64,000 nt of DNA, from positions 684,449,881-684,513,880 of the forward strand of contig NC_057803.1 in assembly GCF_018294505.1 (NCBI RefSeq), written 5' to 3'. Under the pieces are notes generated by a model that was not told the DNA's origin, did no database searches, and saw only the letters and a program-made list of their open reading frames with translations. Below are positions 47,521 through 58,910 of this stretch, in pieces. This DNA is from Triticum aestivum (taxonomy: Eukaryota > Streptophyta > Magnoliopsida > Poales > Poaceae). Numbering within the stretch: position 1 is the stretch's first letter; each line of letters starts with the position of its first letter. The translations under genes and the position numbers were made by a program.

Positions 47521-49870
47521 GTGGGGTCCCATTGTCGGATACCTCTAGATGGGCATAATGATGGCGGTAGCTGCCCATTAACCTTCACCTGAAAGCTCAC
47601 ATAGGCTACACACCTCATTACAAATGAAACCCACCCATCCTGCAAAGCCAAGTTACAGCATGATGCCCTAAAGGTAAACCACCCAATGCAGTCAGACGCC
47701 ATCGTGTCTATTTTTGCTGCACACCAGCCTTGCTTTCCTTTCTTCCTTACTACAGAATGGACGCATTCATAAGTATTTAAAACATTACCGATATTGGCCT
47801 TTCTAGCAAAAAAATAATCTGCTCTTCTGCTATAAGCTCATCAAGTATTTCACGTTGACGATTAGCAAAGGACTTTAGAGCGTAACTTATAAATCAAATT
47901 GCATAATGAAATCCACCTAAATTGAGTAATGTTCCTAGGGTTTTTGACCTTCGGAATTAAGTAAGTTGTCATGTAAGACACATATTCCCATGAATAAAAT
48001 TGAGAACCATCATAGTCACATCATCCTTGAACAATGGCCATTGACCTTGAAAAACCAACATTGAAGACATCAAGTCCCGCCACCTTAGACAGACTAATCA
48101 TGAACAATGCTTGTTTGAATTCGAGTGTTATAAATAGCATGGTCAGGGACTCATTCATTTCTTGAGTAATTTTTGCACACACATTATGCAGAACTGCATG
48201 AACGTCTTCTCTAGAGCCGTATACAAGCCAATATAGAAGTTATGCACCTTGACATGAAATTGTTGCTTAATCTTGAACACTACCCTAGCCACATTCTTGA
48301 ACATAATTATTCTGTTTTGGTTGTGTCTCATAGTTGCACATGCATGAAAAAAATTCATATTGTGATCTCCCACGTGCAACCACGCCACTTGTACCACTAG
48401 CGGGCCATGACTTCCTCTTTGTGCAAGAAAATGTTTAGTTGCCCCGACAATTCTCTGTCCCTTGGAGACACAACATAGTACATAAAGTTGGCACACTCCC
48501 ACTAAAAATCTCTTCTCGCCTTTTTAATCCTCCTCCCAACATCACCAAATATAAGTGTTTTCCAGCCAGTTAAGTGAACTTGTGTATCAAGGAATGCATC
48601 GTTCAATCCAACGATTCAGTCACACCCGCAACCAACTTTTCATCCTTGTAACACATCATCATCATTATATGATTCCTCTCATTGACAAGCTTACTCATGC
48701 ATGAACCTCCTAGGAACATTATCACCATACTACTCTAATAGCCGAGAAAATTTGGCCACTAACATGCAAGAATCCGACATCCGAGATGGCATATCTTTAC
48801 CAATTGTTGCCAAGAAATTCATAAACTCTAGAACTACTAGAAAATAATCTAACCGAACCTTGAAATTAGCTCTGCCCTCTTGCCTATTCTGTGTGAAGGG
48901 AATGCAATAGTAGCCAACATCATGAAAGTTAGAAAAATCAACAACCTCTCTGAAACCTCCCATTTGCCAATCTGATCTCTCACTACTACTAGAATACTCT
49001 GAATTATCCAGGATCTCATTAAAATCACCCCACATAAACCATGGTAGGTCGCTCTTGTCCTCTGGGCCACTTCAACAGACCCCAACTTAGGGAACGCTCA
49101 CTCTGAGCCTTGGCATAAAAGATAGTAAAATGTCAGGTCTTCATATCAACCCCGACATATTGTATATTAGGATCAATATGATGATCTTAGACATTATTAA
49201 TCGTTACATCAACCTCCTTTCGCCAAAACAAAGCTAAATCACCACTTAAGCCTTCACTTCTTATGGACATACAACTAGCAAATCCCAACCTCGTGATAGG
49301 TTGGAAACTCTCTTCCCCTCAACCTTAGTCACACGCACACACACAAAACCAACGTGAGAGCTCACGAACTATCTTCAATTTCCCTAGCCCACAACAGTTC
49401 CATGCTAAGAAACTCATTAGTGTTGATGGGGCTACTCTGCGACCACTGCCAAATCCATATCTACATTCTCTCTATATTCCCTCTTCTTCTTTGAGTCCCT
49501 ACTACATTGATTCAAGTATTTTTAGGAGTCCCCTTCTTTCTTCCTATTTTTGTTAAAAGTTTATTGATCAGCCAACATCAAAACATTACTTGCTCCAGCT
49601 TGGCCATGCCCATTCTTCCCTTCCATATTCACTGGCCGGTACACATCACTTTTTCCTTGTCCTCGGCCTGGCCCCCTGTACCCCTGAAAGCCACGACCAT
49701 TCGTTTCTTGATTGGTCGCTTCTCAATCTTTTGCTAGCCTTCATTTTGCACTAAGTATGATCACTATTTGTGCATCCAAAATCCTTTAAACCAGTTTTGC
49801 CACATGAGTCCGCTATACCTACCTATATGCGGTATTCTTTTGCCATTCTAAGCAAATTTGTATGTGCCAT
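47521..49870 (-). mobile_element. LINE (L1-type), ORF1 end, endonuclease and start of RT, decayed
   Basis: Read on minus. Around 49560-49740 lies the basic, Gly-rich end of ORF1 (NGRGFQGYRGPGRGQGKSDV). At about 49415 the endonuclease begins (MSFLAWNCCGLGKLKIVREL) and shows MWGDFNEILDNSEYS at 49035. At about 48390-48330 comes WLHVGDHNMNFFHACATMRH, and at 47620-47525 the RT segment FQVKVNGQLPPSLCPSRGIRQWDP. It is interrupted there by the Angela element. Many stops and indels. The 5' boundary with Athila-like sequence is near 49870, accurate to some tens of bases. Confidence 0.8.
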
Positions 49871-50729
49871 CTCTAATATTCAAAATAAATTTCTCTTTTG
49901 TGTGCTCGTACCACTCGCGAGGCAGTGAGGGGTGGCCAGTATTTTCCATGCTAGACGTGTTATTCTCACGATGAGTGTTTATTCACTTATCATTGCACAA
50001 GAGTAAGGCAAAGGTATTAGGGATGCACAGTCTCGAAATAAAAAATAAATTTACTTTATATTGTCAAATAATAAATTACTTGGAATGTGTTGATATGGAA
50101 GGCACCCGTGGATACGATTAGCCATGGAAAGTGAAAGCATGGTGGAAAAAGGAATAAACTTTAATTTCCGTTTGGGAACCACCTATGATATATCTAGCAT
50201 GAAAAGTGTTGGGAACTCTAAGTCATTTTCGTTGGTGGGAAAAGTATGCCTCTCAAAATGTTTTCATCTCTAAATTTACGCTTTGAGCTCTGGCACCTCT
50301 ACAAATCCCTACTTCCCTCCATGAAGGGCCTTTCTTTTTTACTTTATGCAATTTTTATTTTTGAATTTGAGTCTCCATCTTCTCTTATAAATCACCAACT
50401 AGGGGGCACTATGATCGTACTTGAGCATTGGGTGTAGCTAATATGCGAGTGTGTTTCATGAATGGATCAATGATTGAGCATGATGGGCTAGGGATAACTT
50501 ATTTTGGCGTTGATGTTTTGAAAGACTTGGTTGCTTGTTCATATGCTTGAGTATTTAAGTTATCATGTCAAAACTAGACTATTGCTTTGAACAATATAAA
50601 AGTCCAAATGTCCATGCTATAAAGTAAAGAATATGAGATGACATGTTAGGCAGCATTCCACATCAAAAAAAAAATCTGTTTTTGTCATTTACCTACTCGA
50701 GGACGAGCAGGAATTAAGCTTGGGGATGC
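49871..50729 (+). mobile_element. Athila/Sabrina-like element, 3' internal end
   Basis: Non-coding sequence of the type found before the 3' LTR of Sabrina-like elements. It ends CTCGAGGACGAGCAGGAATT and AAGCTTGGGGATGC, the polypurine tract directly before the LTR. Confidence 0.8.
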
Positions 50730-51373
50730 TGATACGTCTCCAACGTATCTATAATTTTTCATTCTTCCATGCTGTTATATTATCATCCTTGGATGTTTTA
50801 TAATCATTTTATAGTCATTTTATATCATTTTTTGGTACTAACCTATTGACATAGTGCCAAGTGCCAGTTGCATTTTTTGCATGTTTTTACTCCCTCCGTT
50901 CCAAAATAGATGACTCAACTTTGTACTAGAGTTGGTACAAAGTTGAGTCATCTATTTTGGAACGGAGGGAGTGCATCGCAGGTAATCAATATCAAACGGA
51001 GTCCAAATGCAACAAAACTTTTTGTGGATTTTTTGGGACCAGAAGACACCCAATGGGCCGGAGAAGCGCTTGGGTGGTGCTCCGAGGGGAGCACAACCCA
51101 CCAGGGCGTGCCTGGGGGCCCAGGCGCTCCCTGGTGGGTTGTGCCCACCTCGAGTGCCGGCAGACCACCTCTTTACTCTATAAATACCCCAATATTCCAG
51201 AAACCCTAGGGGAGTCGACGAAAATCAATTCTAGCCGCCATAGAGTCTAGAACCACCAGATCCAATCTAGACACTATCACGGAGGGGTTCACCACTTTCG
51301 CTGGTGCCTCTGTGATGATGCGTGAGTAGTTCTTTGTAGACCTTCGGGGTCCGTAGTTAGTAGCTAGATGGCT

Positions 51374-51409
<36 letters not shown>

Positions 51410-52420
51410 ATCAATACAATGTCCTCTTGGAGATCCATATGATGTAAATCTTTTTGTGGTGTGTTTGTTGGGATCGTATGAACTTTGAGTTTATGATCAG
51501 ATCTATCTTTTTATCCATGAAAGTTATTTGAGTTTCTTTGATCTCTTATATGAATGATTGCTTATTGCCCCGTATTTCTTCTCCAGTATTTGGGTTTTGT
51601 TTGGCCAACTTGATCTATTTATCCTGTAATGGGAAGAGGTGCTTTGTAGTGGGTTCGATCTTATGGTGCTTGATCCCAGTGATAGAAGGGGAACCGACAC
51701 GTATGTATCGTTGCTAATAAGGATAAAACGATGGGGCCTATTTCTACATAATTAGAACTTGTCTACATCATGTCATTGTTCTTATTGCATTACTCCGTTT
51801 CTCCATGAACTTTATACACTAGATGCATGCTGGATTGCGGTCGATGTGTGGAGTAATAGTAGTAGATGCAGGCAGGAGTCGGTCTACTAATCTTGGACAT
51901 GATGCCTTTATAATGATCATTGCCTGGATATCGTCATGATTATTTGAAGTTCTATCAATTTCCCAACAATAATTTGTTTACCCACCATTTGCTATTTTTC
52001 TCGAGAGAAGTCACTAGTGAAACCTACGGCCCCGGCGTCTCTTTCTCATATTATTTGCCTTTGCGATCTATTTTACTTGCCTTTTATTTTCAGATCTATT
52101 AATACAAAAATACAAAAATACCTTGCTGCAATTTATTCTTATTTATTTTATTTGGAGTTCGATCTATCAATCTACTACAATTTATTCATGTCTGTTTGCC
52201 AATTTCTAGCGTCTTTACCCGAAAGGGATTGACAACCCCTTTAATACGTTGGGTTGCGAGTATTTGTTATTTGTGTGCAGGGGCTGTTTACGTTGTGTTG
52301 CTTGGTTCTCCTACTGGTTCGATAGCCTTGGTTTCATCACTGAGGGAAATACCTACCGTCACTGTGCTCCATCATCCCTTCCTCTTTGGGGAAATACCGA
52401 TGTAGCTTCAAGCCACATCA
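50730..52420 (+). mobile_element. Athila/Sabrina-like LTR, flanked by 3' and 5' internal sequence
   Basis: It starts TGATACGTCTCC after a polypurine tract and ends about ...CACATCA at 52420 (inverted TGAT/ATCA ends). The primer site TGGCGCCATTGCCGGGGAGG (52432-52451) follows. TATAAATA is at 51179-51186, a CT microsatellite at 51377-51404, and a Stowaway MITE at 50890. Having a polypurine tract before and a primer site after means it joins two element bodies. Confidence 0.82.
50890..50971. mobile_element. Stowaway-type MITE (82 bp)
   Basis: CTCCCTCCGTTCCAAAATAG at one end and its exact reverse complement at the other. The two arms pair along nearly the whole length with a few central bases unpaired. 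TA stands before it (50888-50889); TG after it (50972-50973) is probably a changed TA. Non-autonomous, moved by a mariner-type transposase. Confidence 0.9.
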
Positions 52421-52729
52421 AAAGGGATTTCTGGCGCCATTGCCGGGGAGGATCATCTACATATACCAGGTTGCTAATCACAAATCCCATCTCCTCACAA
52501 TTTAGATTATTTGCCATTTGCCTCTCATTTTTCTCTCCCCCACTTCACAAAAATTTGTCATTTATTCGCCCTCTTTTTCGTTCGTCGTTTTCTTGCCGGA
52601 TATGTTTTTGAGTGCAATCTTGTTGCATAGTCATCATGGCTCAAGAGAACACCAAGTTGTGTGATTTCTCAAATACCAACAACAATGATTTTATTGGCAC
52701 TTCGATTGCTCCTGCCACTATTGCGGAGT
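52421..52729 (+). mobile_element. Athila-like 5' internal start with gag beginning
   Basis: After the primer site, a leader leads to an ATG at 52636 (MAQENTKLCDFSNTNNNDFI), the type of gag start seen in Athila-like Triticeae elements. After about 30 codons it runs into the end of the chromovirus LTR at 52730. The rest of this element should lie left of the window, beyond the chromovirus. Confidence 0.7.
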
Positions 52730-53283
52730 TGTGGCACCCGGCTCAGAGCGATCGGTTTACCCTGCATTGCCAGCCCAGAGACCATGTCTTGTGGCAACAC
52801 ACAACATCTTGGTACAGAAAGACAACCGCTTTATTGATGCTAGCGGCTCAGATTTTATATTACAATAGATGTCGAGGCCGAGCGGCACGCACGGTGCAGC
52901 TGAACAATATGTACATTATTTAGTGAACATAAAGGGGGCCTCGATCATAACAACTACGCTGCAGTGGAACAATGTCGTAGCGGAAACTCCATATCACAGG
53001 GACACCGATGTGGGCACGATCTAGACTCGAGCAGCGCTCCTTTCGAACGCGACTTTCCTGAGATCTGGCATGACACGCCAGGTCAGTACATTGAATGTAC
53101 TTGCAAGCTCACAACAGGCATAATCATAATGACAAACAATGTCAAGATATTTAACCAATTAATAATGCAATAATGTTCCAACATGATGTGCTCATGCTCC
53201 TGGGATAAACATCCCTCGGTACCACCTTACCAATCGTGATCGTTCTCGGATCACCACCAAACCACCATCGTGGTTTTAACCAG

Positions 53284-53490
53284 AGTAACTTGTGATCCTT
53301 ACGGCGATCACCACCAAAGTAACTTGTGATCCTTACGGCGATCACCACCAAAGTAACTAGTGATCCTTACGGCGATCACCACCAAAGTAACTCGTTGATC
53401 CTTACGGCGATCACCACCAAATTAACTCATGATCCTTACGGTGATCACCACCAAATTAACTCGTGATCCTTACGGCGATCACCACCAAAC
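53284..53490. repeat. Tandem repeat of about 34 bases, five to six copies
   Basis: Units of GATCACCACCAAAGTAACT followed by TGTGATCCTTACGGC, starting at 53306 and repeating with small changes to about 53476, with partial copies on both sides. It lies inside the chromovirus LTR. Confidence 0.92.
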
Positions 53491-53854
53491 CACCATCGTG
53501 GTCTCGAACATCTTGATGGCATTTCAGCCCTCAACATCAGTGCAATGATCATAACTTAGTGTGCATCTTTATTAAACGTTGACTCATGGTGGGACCTACT
53601 ACGAGTTGTCCGTAACCGTGGACTCGGCTATTGATAGATTATACACTCTGCAGAGGTAGCACACTGTACCCACACCTCAGAACCCATGGTCTCGCACTCC
53701 CATTTGGGTGGACCAACGACATTCCGACGAAACCCTTCCATTGCCATGACACTCTCCCGGTCACTCCGACCCAATCCCCAACGGGCTAGTCCTGGGTGGC
53801 CCCGTGTCTACCAAAGACACACCAAACATCGTCGTGGCCAAAACTTCCCTCACG

Positions 53855-53859
53855 GGGAC
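53855..53859. repeat. Target-site duplication of E5, 5' side (GGGAC)
   Basis: The five bases before the E5 5' LTR, equal to the reverse complement of 7337-7341. Confidence 0.85.
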
Positions 53860-54340
53860 TGAGGGATTCCTGGATTAGGGGGTCTCCGGATAGCCGGACT
53901 ATATCCTTTGGCCGGACTGTTGACTACGAAGATACAAGATTGAAGACTTCGTCTCGTGTCCGGATGGGACTCTACTTGGCGTGGAAGGCAAGCTAGGAAA
54001 TACGTATGTGGATATCTCCTCCTTTGTAACCGACCTTGTGTAACCCTAACCCTCTCCGGTGTCTATATAAACCGAAGGGTTTTAGTACGTAGGACAACAA
54101 TCACAACATACAATCATACCATAGGCTAGCTTCTAGGGTTTAGCCTCTCTGATCTCGTGGTAGATCTACTCTTGTACTACCCAGATCATCAATATTAATC
54201 AAGAAGGACGTAGGGTTTTACCTCCATCAAGAGGGCCCGAACCTGGGTAAAACATCGTGTCCCCTGCCTCCTGTTACCATCTGGCCTAGACGCACAGTTC
54301 AGGACCCCCTACCCAAGATCCACCGGTTTTGACACCGACA
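53860..54340 (+). mobile_element. E5 5' LTR
   Basis: 481 bp, TGAGGGATTCC...CACCGACA, TATATAAA at 54064-54071. The next bases TTGGTGCTTTCATTGAGAG match E3. Confidence 0.93.
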
Positions 54341-54387
54341 TTGGTGCTTTCATTGAGAGTTCCTTTGTGTCGTCGTCGTTAGGCTTG

Positions 54388-56898
54388 ATGGCTCCTACTA
54401 TCATCGATAGCGATGCGGTCCAGGGTGAGACTTTTCTCCCCGGACAGATCTTCGTATTCGGCGGCTTTGCACTGCGGGCTAATTCTCTTGGCCATCTGGA
54501 GCAGATTGAAAGCTACGCCCCTGGCCGTTAGGTCAGATTTGGAAGTTTGAACTACATGGCCGACATCCCCGAAGACTTGATCTTCGACGGATTCAAGCCA
54601 CAACTGGGCGCGCCGCACTATCGCGATGGGTATGACCTAGCTGTGCCGCCGAACAGTACCCCAGAAGCCGCGCCCGCATCAGCTCCGACCCTTACCTCGG
54701 AGCCAACTGCGCCAATCGAGGATGGGTGGTTAGACACCGCCTCAGGGGCTGCAGTCTCAATGGCAGTCGAGCCGAACACCTGCCTAACCCTCTGTGCAGC
54801 CCGTGACTCCAAGGTGTCGAACTCTTTTTCTGACTCTGAACCGCCCGCGCCCCTGCCAATCGATTGGGCGCTGATCATGGAATTCACCGCCGCGGATATC
54901 TTTCAGCACTCGCCCTTCGCGCGACATCCGGAATTCACTAAAAACTCTCACTTTGTCAGGAGAGCTCTGGCCGGACTATGGACAACAGGATTGGGATGCG
55001 GACAACAAAGAAATTCGACGCCCACCCACCACCCACTTTGTATCCACTGTCGATGATTTAACCGACATGCTCGACTTCGACTCCAAAGACATCGACGGTA
55101 TGGACGAGGATGTAGGAGACGAACATGAACCAGCGCCTATAGGGCACTGGAAAGCTACCTCGTCATATGACATATACATGGTGGATACACCCAACGAAGG
55201 CAATGGCGATGAGACAGCGGAGGATGACCCCTCCAAGAAGCAACCCAAGCGTTGACGTCAGCGGCGCCGCTCTAAGTCCTGCCAAAGCAAAAGTGGTGAT
55301 ACCGACACAGGAGATAATAACACTCCGGATAGTGTCGAAGACAACAACAATCCCCTCCAGCAAGATTTAGAGCAGTAGGATGAAGGAGCCTGCTCTCCTG
55401 AGAGAGCGGCAGACGGAGAGGAGGAGGATGACAATTACATCCCCCCTCCAAAGATGAGGCAAGCCTCGGCGATGGTGAATTCGACGTACCAGAGGATCCC
55501 GTCGAACAAGAGCGCTTCAAGTGCTGGCTTATGGCCACGAAAAATAGCCTGAAGAAAAAGCACCAGCAGCTTCAAGCTGATCAAGATCTGCTAGCTGACA
55601 GATGGACTGAAGTCCTCGCGGCCGAGGAATATAAACTCGAGCGCCCCTCCAAGAACTACCCAAAGTGCAGGTTACTACCCCGACTGGAGGAAGAAGCGTA
55701 TGATACGGCTGAGCGGCCACCTCATGGCCGCGATAGAGAGGCATTCCAGCCAAAAGCTCAGCCTCCACCCCGACGCCATTCAAATAAAAAGGCATGGGGA
55801 GATACGCTAGACCTGCGAGACATATTGGAGGACAAAGCAAAGCATGCAAGATCGATCTATGGATCACGATGGTGCACCACTCTGCGAGACGATAAACGTC
55901 ACGCCGGATACAGTAGAAGCAAATCCGGTCGGGCCGAACACAGCGGGCAAGACCCATTCGAGCTACGTTGCGATATAGCCCAATACAGAGGCGCCGCACA
56001 CCCCTTATGCTTCACAGACGAAGTAATGGAACATCAATTCCCAGAAGGTTCCAAACCTATAAATATCGAATCATACGACGGCACAACAGATCCCGCGGTA
56101 TGGATTGAGGACTTCCTCCTCCACATCCACATGGCCCGCGGTGATGGCTTACACACCATCAAATACCTCCCACTAAAGCTCAAAGGACCAGCGCGACATT
56201 GGCTTAACAGCTTGCTAGCGGACTCCATTAGTTATTGGGAATATCTGGAAGCCGCATTCCTCGACAACTTTCATGGCACCTATGTGCAACTACCAGACGC
56301 CGATGACTTGAGTCACATAATTCAGCAGCCAGAAGAGTCGGCCAGGCAATTCTGGACTCGGTTTCTTACAAAGAAAAATCAAATCGTCGACTGTCTGGAT
56401 GCGGAGGCCTTAGCGGCTTTCAAGCACAACATCCGAGACGAGTGGCTAGCCCGACACCTTCGTCAGGAAAAGCCGAAATCTATGGCAGCTCTCACAATGC
56501 TCATGACCCGCTTTTGTGCGGGAGAAGACAGCTGGCTGCTCGCAGTAATAACAAAATCAAAGAACCATAGTACCTCAGATACCAAGGACGGCAATAGCAG
56601 ATCACGTCGCAACAAACATAAGCGCCGCATTAACAGCGAAAATACTAAGGATACGACAGTCAATGCCGGATTCAAAGGCTCTAAACTCAGTCAGCAGAAA
56701 AAGCCATTCAAACAAAGTACGCTGGGTCCGTCCAGCTTGGACCGTATACTCGATCCCTCGTGTCAAATACACGGCACCCCAGACAAGCCAGCCAATCACA
56801 CCAACAGGGATTGTTGGGTGTTCAAGCAGGCCGGCAAGTTAATTACTAAAAACAAGGACAAGGGGCCGCATAGCGATGACGAGGAGGAGCCCAGGTAG
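54388..56898 (+). pseudogene. E5 gag
   Basis: The ATG at 54388 (MAPTIIDSDAVQGETFLPGQ) matches the E3 gag start. A TAG at 54529 and frame changes near 54930-55000 and 55250-55530 break the N-terminal half. The C-terminal half is open from 55531 to 56898. The capsid domain (DPAVWIEDFLLHIHMARGDG, FLDNFHGTYVQLPD, EESARQFWTRFLTKKNQIVD) spans about 56090-56540. The zinc-binding CQIHGTPDKPANHTNRDC (about 56761-56815) is intact here, unlike E3. Several Lys/Arg-rich stretches between them fit RNA binding. Confidence 0.86.
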
Positions 56899-56934
56899 CC
56901 ACACACTGGAGGACAGAAGAGGTTTCCCTCGCAA

Positions 56935-57660
56935 GTGCGGACAGTGAATATGATATACGCAACCCACATCCCCAAGAGGGAGCGGAAGCGTGAGCTCAAG
57001 GACGTATATGCGCTGGAGCCAGTCGCCCCAAAATTCAACCCTTGGTCCTCCTGTCCGATCACCTTCGATCGCAGGGACCATCCCACTAGTATCCATCATG
57101 GCGGATTCGCAGCACTAGTCCTAGACCCAATCATTGATGGGTTTCACCTCACTCGAGTCCTTATGGATGGTGGCAGCAGCCTAAACCTGCTTTATCAGGA
57201 CACAGTGCGCAAAATGGGTATAGACCCCTCAAGGACCAAACCCACAAAAACGACCTCTAAGGGCGTCATTCCAGGTGTTGAGGCCCATTGCACAGGCTCA
57301 ATTACACTGGAAGTGGTCTTCGGATCCCCGGATAACTTCCGAAGCGAAGAGTTAATCTTCGATATAGTCCTGTTCCGTAGTGGTTATCACGCGCTGCTCG
57401 GGCGAACAACATTTGCTAGATTCAATGCGTACCGCATTATGCATACCTCAAGCTCAAGATGCCAGGACCCCGCGGATTTATTACTGTCAATGGAAACACA
57501 GAGCGCTCTCTCCGAACAGAGGAGCACACCGCGGCCCTTGCAGCAGAAGCGCAAAACAGCCTTTCAAGGCAATCCACCAGTTCGGCGTTTCAAAACCCGG
57601 ACACCTTCAAGCGCGCTCGGAGCAACCGGAAAATAGATTGCCTGGGGCAATCTGAGCTCG
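56935..57660 (+). pseudogene. E5 protease
   Basis: QVRTVNMIYATHI leads to IHHGGFAALVLDPIIDGFHL and LMDGGSSLNLLYQD, with the normal D-G-G active site (57166-57174), and YHALLGRTTFARFN. One base is then lost near 57428 and the end (MPGPRGFITVNGN) is in another frame. As in E3, nothing RT-like follows. Confidence 0.85.
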
Positions 57661-58109
57661 CGTAGCAATGCGGCCCCCACCCCAGCCCCAGCCAAACGGC
57701 GAAACTCATGCCACGCGTACATAATTACGCATTAAAAATACCATGGGCACAGGTAGGGAGGGGGGCACAACTGCGGCACGCCCCAAGACGCGACTTAAAC
57801 CACACTAGGGGCTTCCCTTTTGGTTTTTTTTCTTTTTTTTCAGGACCTTAATCTCTGGAAACACTGTCCGGCAGCACTATTGTCGAACACATGATGCAGC
57901 AACCAAGGAGGCAGACAACTACGTCATACCACGGAATTCCCAGGTTGATTACATTAACGAGTGAAATATTCGATTTAATATCATTCCTCAGCTCACGCTT
58001 GGAAGGGACATAGTCCTACTCTTTTCTTATCGAAATATCTGTATCACTCTGCTTTAGCACAATTTTTTAATAAACAATGCATGACATTACGACTATTATT
58101 GCATTCTTG

Positions 58110-58169
<60 letters not shown>

Positions 58170-58910
58170 TCATTAACGACGCCTTGCAACCGTACACTTT
58201 GGTACGGCCAATACACCAGTGGCTTACGTACCCCACAATATGGTGTGAAAAGTCTGAACACCTTCACAAGTGCGGCATCCCGAACTTATAGCATTATATG
58301 CATCAGCTCCGAATCATGTCTTTGGTCAAATGTTGGGTTTGCGCGGCTCCTATGTTTTGGTACCTTACATTCCGCTCTATCGGCTAAGGTAGCACCAGGA
58401 GAACTACTGCGATTGTGCCCCGGTTCTGCCGGGCTTAGCACCTCAGTAGAGAAAGCTAAAACTGACTGTCATGATAAGGCGAGAGACTGGTCGCTGTTCG
58501 GCGAGGTTTTTCGAGTCCCTAAAGACTTATGCCGCTTAGGGCGAGGGGCCGGCCCTGTTCGGCTTACAGGCATGTATCGTGCCCCGAATTTGGCCTTCCG
58601 AATTCCAGGGGCTTCGCCGAAATTTAAAATTATAGAATTCTATGGCTAAGTGAGAGTGATAAAGCATTATTAGCCTGGTTCCCTTGTTCGTTGTGCTGAG
58701 CACCTCCCTCGAAGGACCCAAATATGGGAACAAGAGTGCTTAGGCTTATCCCAAACACCCCAGCACTCGTGGCATGAGGGCAGAGGCCGAGGACTAGCCA
58801 TCTCTCAGATTGGATAAACGGCCAAACAGAAGGTAATATTTTAAATTCACACAAGCGTTGCATAGCGCATATGAAACAAGTTTTCATCATACATGATCAC
58901 ACGAGCAAGT
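57661..58910 (+). mobile_element. E5 region between protease and antisense gene
   Basis: Matches E3 31456-32650 with no coding signal. It contains an expanded microsatellite at 58111-58169. Confidence 0.7.
58111..58169. repeat. Compound microsatellite (TA)n(TG)n
   Basis: About 16 TA followed by about 13 TG units. E3 has only a short ATATATG at the matching place (about 31910), so this grew after the two copies separated. Confidence 0.95.

Larger units (their letters stand above)
52730..53859 (-). mobile_element. Right part of the chromovirus 3' LTR (reversed)
   Basis: On minus it runs from the E5 duplication (53859) to the end GGGTGCCACA at 52730. It continues the text broken off at 7341 (GGTACCGGTCCC then CGTGAGGGAAGTTTTGG). 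The end mirrors the LTR start TGTGACAGCC. It contains a 34-base tandem repeat. Confidence 0.8.

Noticed and set aside
52612..52923. A single 103-codon protein starting in Athila-like gag
   Set aside because: It crosses the border at 52730 into chromovirus LTR; only the first part is element protein.
53284..53490. CRISPR-like array
   Set aside because: The units are contiguous tandem copies without unique spacers, and the DNA is plant nuclear.
58077..58649. A 190-codon frame through the TA/TG microsatellite
   Set aside because: It is opened by the microsatellite and runs through non-coding element sequence; the matching E3 region has no such frame.
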